Shown in pieces: positions 41,888-50,835 of a DNA stretch of 64,000 nucleotides. A program made the translations under genes and the position numbers. The notes under the pieces are model-generated. The model saw only the letters and a list, made by a program, of their open reading frames with translations. It was not told where the DNA came from and did no database searches. The stretch comes from Oleispira antarctica RB-8 (GTDB lineage: Bacteria > Pseudomonadota > Gammaproteobacteria > Pseudomonadales > Oceanobacteraceae), in NCBI GenBank assembly GCA_000967895.1, contig FO203512.1, forward strand, positions 817,582 to 881,581. Reading direction: 5' to 3'. The stretch's first letter is position 1, and the number at the start of each line of letters is the position of its first letter.

Positions 41888-42803
41888 TGTTAAAATGCTG
41901 ATGCATCAATTCAGTAAGTTGCGTCTGCTTCTCTTGATCGCTAATGGAGGCGGTGAGTATATTCTGTTTGGCTGCTGAGAAAGCGGTACTCCTTTGATTC
42001 CAATTATTCACATTAATGGTCTGTTCAGCATGCCTTGCTATTATTTCTGCGCGTTTTTTCTGTTTTTCTTTATCTGATAGGGCAGTGGCATTATCGATTT
42101 TAAGCATATCAAACATATAATTTGCATTGGCGTCAGACGTTGAAAATAACTTGCTTGCAACACTGCTACCTAGGTAAAGCTCTCTCAGTGAGACGAGTTC
42201 ACGATAGTTTGCTTCGTGCTCTTCGGTGGTATTTTCAATAGACTGAGGGGGCGGCGAGTCGGTCTCGTAAATAGCATTAAATTCTTTGGTCGCGCCTAAA
42301 TACTGGTAGTAGTTAGCAACTATTTTAGCGACCTCGTCACCAGCACTTCCTGGTAAACCTTGTCTGATAATCATTTGAAGATTATCCAAGGCTAAATCAT
42401 TTAGCTGTAAGCGGTTGTCATCAAGAGTGGCATTGAGTGCGATGAGGGCTTCGTGGTCAAGAATTACATTATCTTGGCTGTCTAATCTCACTCTGTGAAG
42501 AGCGTTGTAGACGGCTTCTTCAGAAAATGCAGACGAGGAATTTTTTTCGCGAACATTAGGATGGTCATCAAGATCAGAACTGTTGGATTCTTTCCACTGC
42601 CATGCGGTTGCGATTGTTTTTTCGTTGTTATTTATCACCGTGACTGGAATGTTTTCACGATTACTATGGGTATCGAGTAATAGTCGTGCGTCTTTATCTG
42701 CGTCATTGAAATAGACAACACAAACGGACGTTATCAATGCCAGCAGTACAGATAGGGTTAGCCGGTTAGACTTGTGAAGTAAGGAGGTACTCATCGTATT
42801 CAC
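41841..42803 (-). CDS. Lipase chaperone (Lif/LifO)-like protein 1
   Basis: A 320-residue membrane-anchored periplasmic protein with a helix at about 14-30. It follows lipase-specific foldases along the chain: LHRVRLDSQDNVILDHEAL, LQMIIRQGLPGSAGDEVAKI, YYQYLGA, LRELYLGSSVASKLFS and the ALSDKEKQKKRAEI block. The RxxFDY signature is not intact, so it may serve a different client. Its start overlaps the end of the AraC gene and its end overlaps the second Lif-like gene, so the four genes are one unit. A possible client is the secreted polyester hydrolase next door. Confidence 0.66.
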   Translation of the reverse strand: MNTMSTSLLHKSNRLTLSVLLALITSVCVVYFNDADKDARLLLDTHSNRENIPVTVINNNEKTIATAWQWKESNSSDLDDHPNVREKNSSSAFSEEAVYNALHRVRLDSQDNVILDHEALIALNATLDDNRLQLNDLALDNLQMIIRQGLPGSAGDEVAKIVANYYQYLGATKEFNAIYETDSPPPQSIENTTEEHEANYRELVSLRELYLGSSVASKLFSTSDANANYMFDMLKIDNATALSDKEKQKKRAEIIARHAEQTINVNNWNQRSTAFSAAKQNILTASISDQEKQTQLTELMHQHFNNEELANVRHLQLDQP

Positions 42804-43683
42804 CTAGTTGAATTCTTTTTGGGGTTATACTTTTTACTTCTGATGCTTGTTGATCAGAGATATTAATTTTTTTAAGCACTTCATCCGCAAGTAATACGTT
42901 CAAATACGGTGGTTTTAAAAAAGTGGCTGATGGTGGAATTCCATTGATGGCACTGAATGACTTTGAAAAGTGTGAGGAGCTAGCAAATCCTGCAGCAAGA
43001 GCCGAGTCGGTAATGGATTGGCCTAAAGCAAGGTGAATAATGCCAATGAATACTCGATATTTGAGTCGATATTTAGTGATTGGAATGCCTATTTGGTCTT
43101 TAAATAGTTTTTCTAAGCGAGATTCCGATAAATGCACATCGTCGGCAAATTTCTTGAGACTTATATTTTCACTAACGGTTGTTTTGATTTGGTGGATGAC
43201 TTCGACAATTCTTTCATCAAATTCTTTAAATATATGATGTTCTAGATGAGGTTGAACAATTAATTTTCTAAGCATTGAGAACGCTTTATCGGGCGTTGTT
43301 GATGTGTTACGAATCTCTAACAAATTTTTGATCAAGATATTTTCTTCTGGATGATCGTAGTGCACACCATTTCTAGCGTAAGTCATAATGCTCTCGAGGG
43401 CTGAAAAATCCTGAGTGATCGGTGCGATAAAATAGATCGCCATGACTGCGTTGTTGGTATTGATGTTGACTTTTTCGAAGTTGATTCCAGCTTTGACTAA
43501 GCATGTACGTGATGTGATTTTATCCCCATTCTCTAGGGTGATTTCCATTGCACCTTCTATGCTGATTATTAGTTTATCGGATACGATAGCATGCTCGCGA
43601 TAGGGCACTGGGGTAATACCCAGATACAGCATCTGATTAACCCAGATATATAGCTTTCGACTGATTGGATTCAGTTCCGTCAT
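42766..43683 (-). CDS. AraC family transcriptional regulator
   Basis: A 305-residue protein with an N-terminal cupin-like sensing part (about 20-110; AIVSDKLIISIEGAMEITLENG) and a C-terminal AraC double helix-turn-helix (about 165-265; ISLKKFADDVHLSESRLEKLF and SITDSALAAGFASSSHFSKSF). It is the first gene of the minus-strand run with the Lif-like pair and the Lnt-like gene, overlapping the first Lif-like gene by 38 bp. A tandem repeat lies 135-190 bp upstream and may be its binding array. Confidence 0.86.
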   Translation of the reverse strand: MTELNPISRKLYIWVNQMLYLGITPVPYREHAIVSDKLIISIEGAMEITLENGDKITSRTCLVKAGINFEKVNINTNNAVMAIYFIAPITQDFSALESIMTYARNGVHYDHPEENILIKNLLEIRNTSTTPDKAFSMLRKLIVQPHLEHHIFKEFDERIVEVIHQIKTTVSENISLKKFADDVHLSESRLEKLFKDQIGIPITKYRLKYRVFIGIIHLALGQSITDSALAAGFASSSHFSKSFSAINGIPPSATFLKPPYLNVLLADEVLKKINISDQQASEVKSITPKRIQLGEYDEYLLTSQV

Positions 43684-43817
43684 TATCTATTCACTTTTTT
43701 TGTTTTTATTATATTTTTATTCGTTTATTTTTTTCAATCACATATTTTGTACCGCGTAGTACTGTTATTGATAATGCAAAACAGTAACAAAGCAGATGAG
43801 CCTTGTTACTGTTTATT

Positions 43818-43873
43818 TAGAGCTACTTAGAGCTACTTAGAGCTTACTTAGAGCTTACTTAGAGCTTACTTAT
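43818..43873. repeat. Five-copy 10-11 bp tandem repeat
   Basis: TTAGAGCTAC occurs twice, then TTAGAGCTTAC three times in a row, head to tail. The unit length equals one helical turn. It lies between the polyester hydrolase stop (43878) and the AraC start (43683), so it is downstream of one gene and upstream of the other. Confidence 0.8.
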
Positions 43874-43877
43874 AGTA

Positions 43878-44810
43878 TTAGTAATTACATGTGTCACGGT
43901 ATTCTGAAACAGAACGATTGGCTGCATGATCAGGACCACATAAGAACGCATCGTAGCGTAAGTCATTATCAATAAAGCGCTTCATCCATGAGACACCATA
44001 TTTGCCTAACAGTCCACCGATTGAGCCGCCATCATTTGCACAGAAGTGACTGCCACCATTAATTTCCAAATACGCTTTGTCTGTAGTGCTAGGGATGCGG
44101 TTATAAAAGGGTGAAGCATGGCTGTTGACGGATGCTACAACATCATTTTCACAGGCAATAACGAGGGTAGGTGTTTCAATTTGATCAAAGCGGTTGCCAC
44201 CTTGATTCCAGGGAGCTATTGGAATTGCTGCGCTTAAACGGTCTCCAGAGGCAAGTTGAAGTGCACCACCTCCTCCCATTGACCAGCCAACAACACCCAA
44301 GCGAGTTGTATCGACCATTCCAGAGATTGGACTATTGCTGCCATTACTTTGATTAATGACATAATCAAGAGCACGACCTAATTGAGTTGCACGACTAGCA
44401 GGCTGGTCAAACCCTGAATTAGCTGAAATCGTAATGACTACAAACCCGTGAGAAGCAAGTTTAGGTCCCCAGAAGTCAATAGAGGATTCTTGCAGCAAAA
44501 AGCCAGGAACAACAGCAATCGCGCCCATGGTTCCTGTTGTGTTAGTCGGGTAGTGAAGTGTACCTCCACCAAAGCCACTGACTGAACTTGCAACGCTTCG
44601 AGTCGCAACGGAATACGGGCCAGTAGAAGCTTCTAAAGAAGAGGGCGTAGGATTTGGTCCGCGAGTAAAGTCACAATCATCTTGGCATGGTGTTGGGTCA
44701 GGTATTGGATCTGGGTTAGGTGTTGGGCTTGGCGTCCAGCTTAATGCATTCATGGATACGAGTAGTACACTTGTACCGAAAGAGAGTTTTTTTAGAATAG
44801 ATTTATTCAC
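43878..44810 (-). CDS. Secreted polyester hydrolase (PETase/cutinase-like alpha/beta hydrolase)
   Basis: Hydrolyses ester bonds of polyesters and lipids outside the cell. A signal peptide (about 1-24) is followed by a Pro/Thr linker with two cysteines (42, 46). The alpha/beta hydrolase then shows GWSMGGGG with nucleophile Ser177 (Trp176, Met178), Asp223 (ACENDVV) and His255 (GGSHFC); Phe104 takes the oxyanion/aromatic place that is Tyr in Ideonella PETase. Cysteines 220/257 and 291/308 can form the two disulfides of type II PETases. From memory it matches PET5 of Oleispira antarctica RB-8. Confidence 0.92.
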   Translation of the reverse strand: MNKSILKKLSFGTSVLLVSMNALSWTPSPTPNPDPIPDPTPCQDDCDFTRGPNPTPSSLEASTGPYSVATRSVASSVSGFGGGTLHYPTNTTGTMGAIAVVPGFLLQESSIDFWGPKLASHGFVVITISANSGFDQPASRATQLGRALDYVINQSNGSNSPISGMVDTTRLGVVGWSMGGGGALQLASGDRLSAAIPIAPWNQGGNRFDQIETPTLVIACENDVVASVNSHASPFYNRIPSTTDKAYLEINGGSHFCANDGGSIGGLLGKYGVSWMKRFIDNDLRYDAFLCGPDHAANRSVSEYRDTCNY

Positions 44811-45051
44811 TAGTTCAACCTCATTAATAGAGTTCTTATAATTTTAGTAGGGCTGTCGACAACCTAGACGACGATACTACGGTAGATATAGAGTGTCCGC
44901 TTTCACGAATTAGCACTTTATGGGAGACGGGTGTCACTATTCTTTAGCTAGGTATGTAATGACTAGTGATAATACGTGGTAATGATGAGGTAACGAGATA
45001 TTGGGTATAAAAAGAAGGATTTTAAATAATGTCTATTCGTGTCTACTAAAT

Positions 45052-45078
45052 AAGGGCGCATATTATGCGCCCTTTTGA
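45052..45078 (-). terminator. Strong hairpin terminator
   Basis: AAGGGCGCAT (45052-45061) pairs with ATGCGCCCTT (45065-45074) over a 3-base loop. On the minus strand it follows directly after the 31-residue peptide gene. Confidence 0.75.
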
Positions 45079-45081
45079 GTT

Positions 45082-45177
45082 TTACTTAAGAATTGATACG
45101 ACTTTACGCTTCTCTTTTTTCTCGTTGCGCTTTTCTTTTAATGTTCGTTTAGGTTCTTTCTTTATACTTTTAGCCAT
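45082..45177 (-). CDS. 31-residue lysine-rich peptide
   Basis: The minus-strand frame begins ATG at 45177 and codes MAKSIKKEPKRTLKEKRNEK and 11 more residues ending SILK. AGAGGAAG eight bases upstream is a near-ideal ribosome site, and a strong terminator follows 4 bases after the stop, so this is a complete small gene. The peptide is about 45 percent Lys/Arg and soluble. Similar tiny basic proteins are annotated as hypothetical in marine gammaproteobacteria, as far as I recall; a nucleic-acid or ribosome-binding role is a guess. Confidence 0.68.
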   Translation of the reverse strand: MAKSIKKEPKRTLKEKRNEKKEKRKVVSILK

Positions 45178-45254
45178 GATGACTTCCTCTAAGATTTAGT
45201 ATTAAAATATTCAAAATTTGTACGGTATTTAAAATTTTTGATTTGAATAATCAA

Positions 45255-45572
45255 TCACCTCCTCTGAAATGGTTGAGCATTAATAACGCTCAATACCTGA
45301 AAATTAATGGCTTTCCCCAGCACATCAACACTGATGTGCTGCCCAGATACGGTACCCAGTAACTCAGTCCCTAACGCCGATAGATATGACACTTTGCCAG
45401 AGTAAGGATCACTTTCATCCGGCTCGGTTAAGGTTATTCGAGAACTTGTAAATGTTTGCTTATCTAATAATTTAATCTTGCTGCCTATTTGAACTTGGTA
45501 AATTCTATTAAGGTTGCGAGCATTATTTTTTTTGAAATCTTCAAAAATACGAACTAAAGAAAGATGATTCAT
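45255..45572 (-). CDS. GreA/GreB C-terminal-domain protein (Rnk-like)
   Basis: A 105-residue protein whose last 70 residues (VQIGSKIKLLDKQTFTSSRI, LTEPDESDP, SYLSALGTELLGTVSGQHI, INFQVLSV) form the FKBP-like C-terminal domain of GreA, as in Rnk. The coiled-coil finger that enters RNA polymerase is absent. Rnk binds RNA polymerase and affects nucleotide metabolism in E. coli. The ATG at 45572, with AAGGAG upstream, is preferred over the longer frame from 45608. Confidence 0.78.
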   Translation of the reverse strand: MNHLSLVRIFEDFKKNNARNLNRIYQVQIGSKIKLLDKQTFTSSRITLTEPDESDPYSGKVSYLSALGTELLGTVSGQHISVDVLGKAINFQVLSVINAQPFQRR

Positions 45573-45982
45573 CATCACTCCTTCATATTCTAATAAGTAA
45601 TCGGGCACAGTTAAGCGCCGAATGAAAACGGGATTAAAATTTATAAGAGATATTTATCAAATAATATTTTAATTTTTAATGCGGATTTTGAGCGCGGATT
45701 CGCTCAGGAGCAGGGGAGGATAGGAGATGTTCTCCAGTAGAAATATCTTGAAAAATTAATCATAACTAAACCAATAACTTAATCATTAATGATGTTATGA
45801 ACCATACCTCAAATAAATATATAAGCAAGAGATTGGCGGGCTTTAAATTGAAATGTTTTTATTTGTGAACTTATTTTAGTTGCGCCTGTAATATCTTTAC
45901 ATAACGCTTCATTATAAAATATTAACGTGAGGAAGAATGAACATATTGAACTACACTATTATTAAACAATCGTTGAGATAAG
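45573..45982. other. Gene-free stretch
   Basis: About 400 bp of AT-rich DNA between two divergent genes. The only structure I see is TGAGCG (45689-45694) / CGCTCA (45701-45706), an inverted repeat inside a doubled GCGGATT. It may hold the promoters of both flanking genes. Confidence 0.4.
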
Positions 45983-45985
45983 GTG

Positions 45986-47176
45986 ATGGGCATAAAACAG
46001 AACAATACTCTTGATCCTGAAGTTCAGCATATTACACATTTTTTTTCTGTTTTTAAGGACTTAGATAAAGAAGATGCCTTTCGGCAAGAGGTTTTACGTA
46101 AGCAACGTCGTTTAGTCTTTAAATTATGTGCCTTTGTAGCAGTAGCAATGCCTGTTTTTATGCTTTCTGATTATATGATCGTTAAATCTGAGCTATGGAG
46201 TACTTTTCTTGTAGGGCAGAGGCTGGTGCAGATAACTGCATGTATTGTTTTTTTATTGATAATACCACGGGTGAAACGCTATTCATCTTACGATGCCTTA
46301 GTATTTAGTACGCTATTTATTTTTTTCAGTCTTCTTCAAATTGGATCAGTTACATTTGTTGATGATTACGCGCTGTATGCTCTGTTCGATATTATTATAA
46401 TGATTTGCCTATACGCGTCTGGAATACTAACGGTAAAACTCTCATTAACCCTGTGTGTATATCACTCATTAATTGCCATTATAATTGTTATTTTCGTAAA
46501 AGGTCTTGATGTTCATAGTCAAATAATTATGGTTTTAGGTTATGGGTTTAGTAATGGTGCAGGAATATTGTTAGCTATTGCTCAGCAAAAAAATGCACGT
46601 CAGCAATTTTTGTTACAGCATTTTTTACGAGAAAAAACACTTCAACTTAAGCAGCTTGCCTATCGTGACTCCTTGACTAATGCATTAAATAGAAGGGCTT
46701 TTCAGGATCATTTTCGGGATATAGAAAGAATGGCGGTGCGGATGCAGGCTGATCACAAAAATCAGTTTTTAATTGCCGCCGATATCGACTATTTTAAAGC
46801 GGTTAACGATAACTTTGGTCATGATGTTGGGGATAAAGTTCTAGTTGCTTTTATTGCTCTCGTCGAAGCTAATATTCGTCCACTAGATAACGTTTATCGT
46901 TTTGGTGGTGAAGAGTTCATGATTCTTCTACAAGGCTGTGACGCTGATACTGCGATAAAAAGAGTTGAGAAGATTATGTACCTACTCAATGACAGTGGCC
47001 TAAAGATTGAAGAATTGGAGCATCCAGTGACCTGCAGCTTCGGTATCACACCTATTCTTGTTACTGATACGATAGACTCGGTATGTATACGCGCAGACGA
47101 AGCACTTTATCTGGCAAAAAAGAGCGGTCGTAATCAGTATCGCTTTAATCCAGGCTCAGATCCTAAGCCTGAATAA
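45986..47176 (+). CDS. Membrane diguanylate cyclase (GGDEF)
   Basis: The protein makes the second messenger c-di-GMP. Residues about 45-205 hold six hydrophobic helices, a membrane sensor of unknown ligand. A short coil precedes the GGDEF domain (about 220-390), beginning LAYRDSLTNALNRRAF with DIDYFKAVNDNFGHDVGD for metal and substrate. The active loop is YRFGGEEF, so it should be catalytic. RPLD five residues earlier is an intact inhibitory I-site for product feedback. The start is ATG 45986, or GTG 45983 directly before it. Confidence 0.88.
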   Translation: MGIKQNNTLDPEVQHITHFFSVFKDLDKEDAFRQEVLRKQRRLVFKLCAFVAVAMPVFMLSDYMIVKSELWSTFLVGQRLVQITACIVFLLIIPRVKRYSSYDALVFSTLFIFFSLLQIGSVTFVDDYALYALFDIIIMICLYASGILTVKLSLTLCVYHSLIAIIIVIFVKGLDVHSQIIMVLGYGFSNGAGILLAIAQQKNARQQFLLQHFLREKTLQLKQLAYRDSLTNALNRRAFQDHFRDIERMAVRMQADHKNQFLIAADIDYFKAVNDNFGHDVGDKVLVAFIALVEANIRPLDNVYRFGGEEFMILLQGCDADTAIKRVEKIMYLLNDSGLKIEELEHPVTCSFGITPILVTDTIDSVCIRADEALYLAKKSGRNQYRFNPGSDPKPE

Positions 47177-47339
47177 TACTGTTATTCTCGGTCTTATCTG
47201 TTACATAGGTAGGTGAAAATAATGAGTTGTTTTCTCATTTTTGATACTCAGTCTTTTAGTTATGAGATGGGAAAACTAAAGAAACAACTAAAGAAACAGG
47301 CTTACACCTACATAATTAAGGCTCTGGATAAACGCAGTG

Positions 47340-47447
47340 ATGATGGATGAAGTGGTCACTAATGGTACGATTCGATGTCTGAAACAAAAATATTATGGGG
47401 ATGCTTTAAATCAGGTTGGTGATCTGTTAGATAACGTAAAAGAATGA
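47340..47447 (+). CDS. Possible 35-residue peptide or gene fragment
   Basis: A short frame from ATG 47340 (MMDEVVTNGTIRCLKQKYYG...) ends just before a strong terminator. Upstream 47177-47339 has no gene. It could be the tail of a lost gene or a real small protein; no ribosome site is clear. Confidence 0.3.
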   Translation: MMDEVVTNGTIRCLKQKYYGDALNQVGDLLDNVKE

Positions 47448-47460
47448 ATCATATTTATAT

Positions 47461-47494
47461 AAAAAAGCCCAATAAAAAATTGTTGGGCTTTTTT
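47461..47494. terminator. Bidirectional rho-independent terminator
   Basis: AAAAAAGCCCAA (47461-47472) and TTGGGCTTTTTT (47483-47494) form a 12-base perfect stem with T runs on both strands. Confidence 0.88.
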
Positions 47495-47507
47495 ATGGCT
47501 AAATTTT

Positions 47508-48118
47508 TTATAGTGGTGACATACAGCTAAATGGATATTTAGCATTAAAATTAATTGTTTGGAATTCACTCAGTGTTACTAGCGTGCCATCATCTGTTGC
47601 CGATAACCATGGAGTGGTGTGTGGTGATGGCCAAAGATTATACGCACTTGAGGCATCGCCAGTAAATAATTCCGTTATCGCTTCTCTAGACGTAATTTTT
47701 CCCAATAGTTGGGCGGTATGCTCTATAGTTTTTTCCGTTAATTGAAAAATCTATTTCAGCTTGTGGATCAAAGCCAATACGTTGAAGGTTATTTTTATCA
47801 AAATACTGATAGGTGGCGCCTACCTTAATTAAAACCAGGTCATCACTCGTTGCACTAGCAATAGTTTCATCATTGATAAACCATTGGTAACTGATGGAAT
47901 AGTCATAATTATTAACTGTTAATGCAGACAATGTTGCACCAACCTGAGTATTAGTTGCTTTATTTACGATTGAAATTTTAGGTATTGCTAGAATATAGGG
48001 TTCAGTAATGGTGATACCGTCACTGCATATTATATTTCCTACTAAGCGTTTTTCTGCACTGATGGCTTGTACGCAAAATTTGATATCCCAACCAACTAGC
48101 TGAATGTCAGCTTGAGAT
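47508..48118 (-). pseudogene. Remnant of a surface protein with Ig-like domains
   Basis: The minus-strand frame opens after a stop at about 48118 and reads about 145 residues, including VNKATNTQVGATLSALTVNN and YQWFINDETIASATSDD, a pattern typical of bacterial Ig-like repeats (YQW-x-x-x-x-x-x-I-x-x-A-T). At 47695-47705, in GGGAAAAATTACG, a one-base shift leads into a second frame (ITSREAITELFTGDASSAYN ... CMSPL). No start or signal peptide is present. It is the 3' end of a larger adhesin-like gene whose front is lost. Confidence 0.6.
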
Positions 48119-48182
48119 TATAAATTGTCGTCTTGTGGCGGAGAGGCTGAATGATGGAATTATTTGAATTCTTTATGTCGTA

Positions 48183-48223
48183 TAAAAGAAAGCAGCCAAC
48201 TTCCAGAATGAAAATTGGCTGCT
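48183..48223 (-). terminator. Terminator of ahpF
   Basis: AGCAGCCAA (48191-48199) and TTGGCTGCT (48215-48223) pair perfectly. Read on the minus strand, TTCTTTTATA follows the stem. Confidence 0.78.
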
Positions 48224-48226
48224 AGT

Positions 48227-49822
48227 TTATGCTGCATTAATAGCGCGATGGTTCGGCACTGGTGTGCGAATCAAATAATCGAAAGCACCTAGGCTAGCTT
48301 TTGAGCCTTCACCCATGGCTATGATGATTTGTTTATAAGGCACGGTCGTTACGTCCCCCGCTGCAAATACACCCGGCATTGAGGTTTCACCTTTAGGGCT
48401 TACTTCAATCTCACCACGGCTTGATAGTTCAATTTCTGAACCTTTTAGGAATTCGCTGTTTGGCACTAGACCAATTTGTACGAAGATTCCTGCCAGTTCA
48501 ATTTTCTTAGTTTCACCTGTTGTTCGGTCGGTATAGTTCAACGCGGTTACTCGAGTGCCATCCCCCAGCACTTCGGTTGTTTGTGCCTGTTTAATAATTT
48601 CGACATTGCCCATGCTATTGGCTTTATCAACTATTATTTTATCGGCTCGTAAGGTATCGGAAAATTCTAATACGGTTACGTGCTCTACTAAACCGGCAAG
48701 ATCAATCGCCGCTTCTATACCAGAGTTACCACCACCAATAACGGCCACTCTTTTACCTTTAAATAACGGGCCATCACAGTGTGGGCAGTAGGCAACACCT
48801 TTATTGCGGTATTCTTGTTCGCCCGGTACGTTCATCTCTCTCCAGCGTGCGCCAGTCGATAGAATCACACTGCGGCTTTTTAAGGTTGCGCCACTTTCTA
48901 GTTCAACATGAATATAGCCATCTTCGGTTTTTTCAGCTGAAATCACGTTGTTCGCTTTTTGCTGATTGATGATGTCTACGTCATATTCTTTAACATGTTC
49001 TTCTAGTGCCGCCGCTAACTTAGGCCCTTCTGTTTCTTTCACTGAAATGAAGTTTTCAATCGACATTGTATCGAGTACTTGGCCACCAAAACGGTCTGCA
49101 ACAACTCCGGTGCGGATGCCTTTACGCGCTGCGTAAATTGCAGCAGATGCACCCGCAGGACCACCACCCACAACTAATACTTCGTACGGTTCTTTTTCGT
49201 TTAACGCAGCGGCTTCTTTTGCGACAGAGCCGGTATCTACTTTCGCTAGAATTTCAGCTAAAGATATTCGACCTTGAGCAAACACTTCACCGTTTAGGTA
49301 AACGCTGGGTACTGCCATGATGTTGCGCTGGGCAATTTCGTCTTGGAAAGCGCCGCCATCGATCATGGTTGTTGTGATTTTAGGATTAATCGCCGCCATC
49401 ATGTTTAAGGCTTGTACGACATCGGGGCAATTCTGGCAGCTAAGTGAAATGAATATTTCAAAGTTCATTTCTTTGTCTAAGCCTGCAATTTGTTCAATCA
49501 CTTCTGGCTCTAGCTTCATTGGATGGCCACCGCTGTGCAGCAATGCCAATACTAATGAAGTAAATTCGTGACCCATAGGTAAACCAGCGAAACCGATAGA
49601 TGTTTCTTTGATTGGGTTAATGACCTGCATAATAGGTTTACGGACACTGGCGCTTTGATCTTCGATCACTTTTACTTTGTTATTCAGTGATGCAATGTCA
49701 TTCGCTAGGCCGTGTAGCTTATTCGAGGTATCACTGTCATCAAGGCTAAGAACCAGATGTATATCGGTCTTTAAGTTATCTAAATACGCCTTTAATTGGT
49801 CTTTCATTGCTTGGTCTAACAT
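48227..49822 (-). CDS. ahpF: Alkyl hydroperoxide reductase subunit F
   Basis: Flavoprotein that passes electrons from NADH to AhpC for peroxide reduction. The N-terminal 200 residues are the double thioredoxin-like domain with the redox pair in [11 protein letters not shown] (about 129-132). The C-terminal part is thioredoxin-reductase-like: [19 protein letters not shown] for [16 protein letters not shown] with the CxxC (about 344-347), and [17 protein letters not shown] for NADH. At 531 residues it is close to E. coli AhpF (521). It lies 215 bp after ahpC on the same strand, beyond a hairpin. Confidence 0.95.
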   Translation of the reverse strand: MLDQAMKDQLKAYLDNLKTDIHLVLSLDDSDTSNKLHGLANDIASLNNKVKVIEDQSASVRKPIMQVINPIKETSIGFAGLPMGHEFTSLVLALLHSGGHPMKLEPEVIEQIAGLDKEMNFEIFISLSCQNCPDVVQALNMMAAINPKITTTMIDGGAFQDEIAQRNIMAVPSVYLNGEVFAQGRISLAEILAKVDTGSVAKEAAALNEKEPYEVLVVGGGPAGASAAIYAARKGIRTGVVADRFGGQVLDTMSIENFISVKETEGPKLAAALEEHVKEYDVDIINQQKANNVISAEKTEDGYIHVELESGATLKSRSVILSTGARWREMNVPGEQEYRNKGVAYCPHCDGPLFKGKRVAVIGGGNSGIEAAIDLAGLVEHVTVLEFSDTLRADKIIVDKANSMGNVEIIKQAQTTEVLGDGTRVTALNYTDRTTGETKKIELAGIFVQIGLVPNSEFLKGSEIELSSRGEIEVSPKGETSMPGVFAAGDVTTVPYKQIIIAMGEGSKASLGAFDYLIRTPVPNHRAINAA

Positions 49823-49950
49823 AGTGATACCTTTAAAATTCTTTAATATTAAATGGTTTTTTATACGCTGAATCGATATTCATGGCGTAAGGAAATTGTC
49901 TCTCCTAAATTGGAGGCCAAATAGATCGTTGTAATGGCTATGAAGTTTTT

Positions 49951-49986
49951 AAATGCCCCATTATCGTGAAAGGTAATGGGGCATTT
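49951..49986 (-). terminator. Hairpin between ahpC and ahpF
   Basis: AAATGCCCCATTA (49951-49963) and TAATGGGGCATTT (49974-49986) form a 13-base perfect stem. It may terminate part of the ahpC transcripts so that AhpC is made in excess over AhpF. Confidence 0.7.
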
Positions 49987-50037
49987 TATTCATCGATTTT
50001 TGATGAATGTTGGCAAATCGTTAGCAAATATTAACGA

Positions 50038-50595
50038 TTAGATTTTGCCTACTAGATCTAGAGAAGGTGCTAGAGTTTCTTCGCCTTCTTTCCATTTAGC
50101 TGGGCAAACTTCACCTGGGTGAGCTGCAACATACTGAGCGGCTTTCACTTTACGCAGTAGGTCTTCAGCGTCACGGCCGATACCTTCAGCAGTGATTTCC
50201 ATTGCTTGGATCGTGCCTTCTGGATCGATCAAGAATGTAGCGCGATCTGCAAGGCCTTGACCTTCACGCATCACATTGAAGTTATTCGTGATGTTGCCAG
50301 CTTGGTCGCCTACCATGAAGTAGTTGATTTTGCCGATAGTATCAGAGCTGTCGTGCCATGCTTTGTGAGCGAAGTGAGTATCAGTCGAGACTGAGAATAC
50401 TTCTACGCCACGCTTCTGTAGTTCTGCGTAATGGTCCGCAAGGTCACCTAGTTCAGTAGGGCAAACGAACGTGAAGTCAGCAGGGTAGAAGAAGAAGACT
50501 GCCCATTTACCTAATACGTCTTTTTCAGAAATTTCTACGAACTCGCCTTGTTTAAAAGCAGAAGCGTTGAAAGGTTTGATTTGAGTATTGATCAT
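50038..50595 (-). CDS. ahpC: Alkyl hydroperoxide reductase subunit C (peroxiredoxin)
   Basis: Typical 2-Cys peroxiredoxin that reduces H2O2, organic peroxides and peroxynitrite in the cytosol. The peroxidatic Cys45 is in [16 protein letters not shown] and the resolving Cys164 is in [10 protein letters not shown]. The start at ATG 50595 gives 185 residues, the family length, and has an AGG upstream; the frame continues to 50673 but the extra 26 residues have no counterpart in AhpC. AhpF, its reductase, follows on the same strand. Confidence 0.95.
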   Translation of the reverse strand: MINTQIKPFNASAFKQGEFVEISEKDVLGKWAVFFFYPADFTFVCPTELGDLADHYAELQKRGVEVFSVSTDTHFAHKAWHDSSDTIGKINYFMVGDQAGNITNNFNVMREGQGLADRATFLIDPEGTIQAMEITAEGIGRDAEDLLRKVKAAQYVAAHPGEVCPAKWKEGEETLAPSLDLVGKI

Positions 50596-50722
50596 TTGTG
50601 TATACCTATTTAGGAACGTTAATGGTTTGCATGTGTTTTGGTTGGCTTCGTCTTGTGAATCCATGAGAGACATATTGGACTAATTGATTAAATAGGTATA
50701 TTTGTATAAATCAATTGATGTG

Positions 50723-50759
50723 ATAGTTAAATACTATGATTGATGGTCGCTGGTTATAG
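50723..50759. promoter_or_regulatory. Possible OxyR-type site upstream of ahpC
   Basis: ATAG at 50723 and CTAT at 50734 are spaced as one OxyR half-site (ATAG-N7-CTAT). Another ATAG at 50756 falls on the same 11-bp period, though the element between (50745) does not match. OxyR control of ahpCF is usual in gammaproteobacteria; the site is only partly convincing and lies 128 bp from the start codon. Confidence 0.4.
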
Positions 50760-50835
50760 TCGTTCTCTTAGCTATACTTTTCTTTGACTGAGCCAGTATT
50801 CATCTGTCATCCATTAAAAAGAAGGTTATTTCTTA

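Noticed and set aside
43818-43873. CRISPR array
   Set aside because: The units are 10-11 bp and head to tail with no spacers; no cas genes are present anywhere in the window.
48555-49571. Plus-strand open frames opposite ahpF
   Set aside because: They are antisense shadows of a well-recognised gene, with no family resemblance or ribosome sites.
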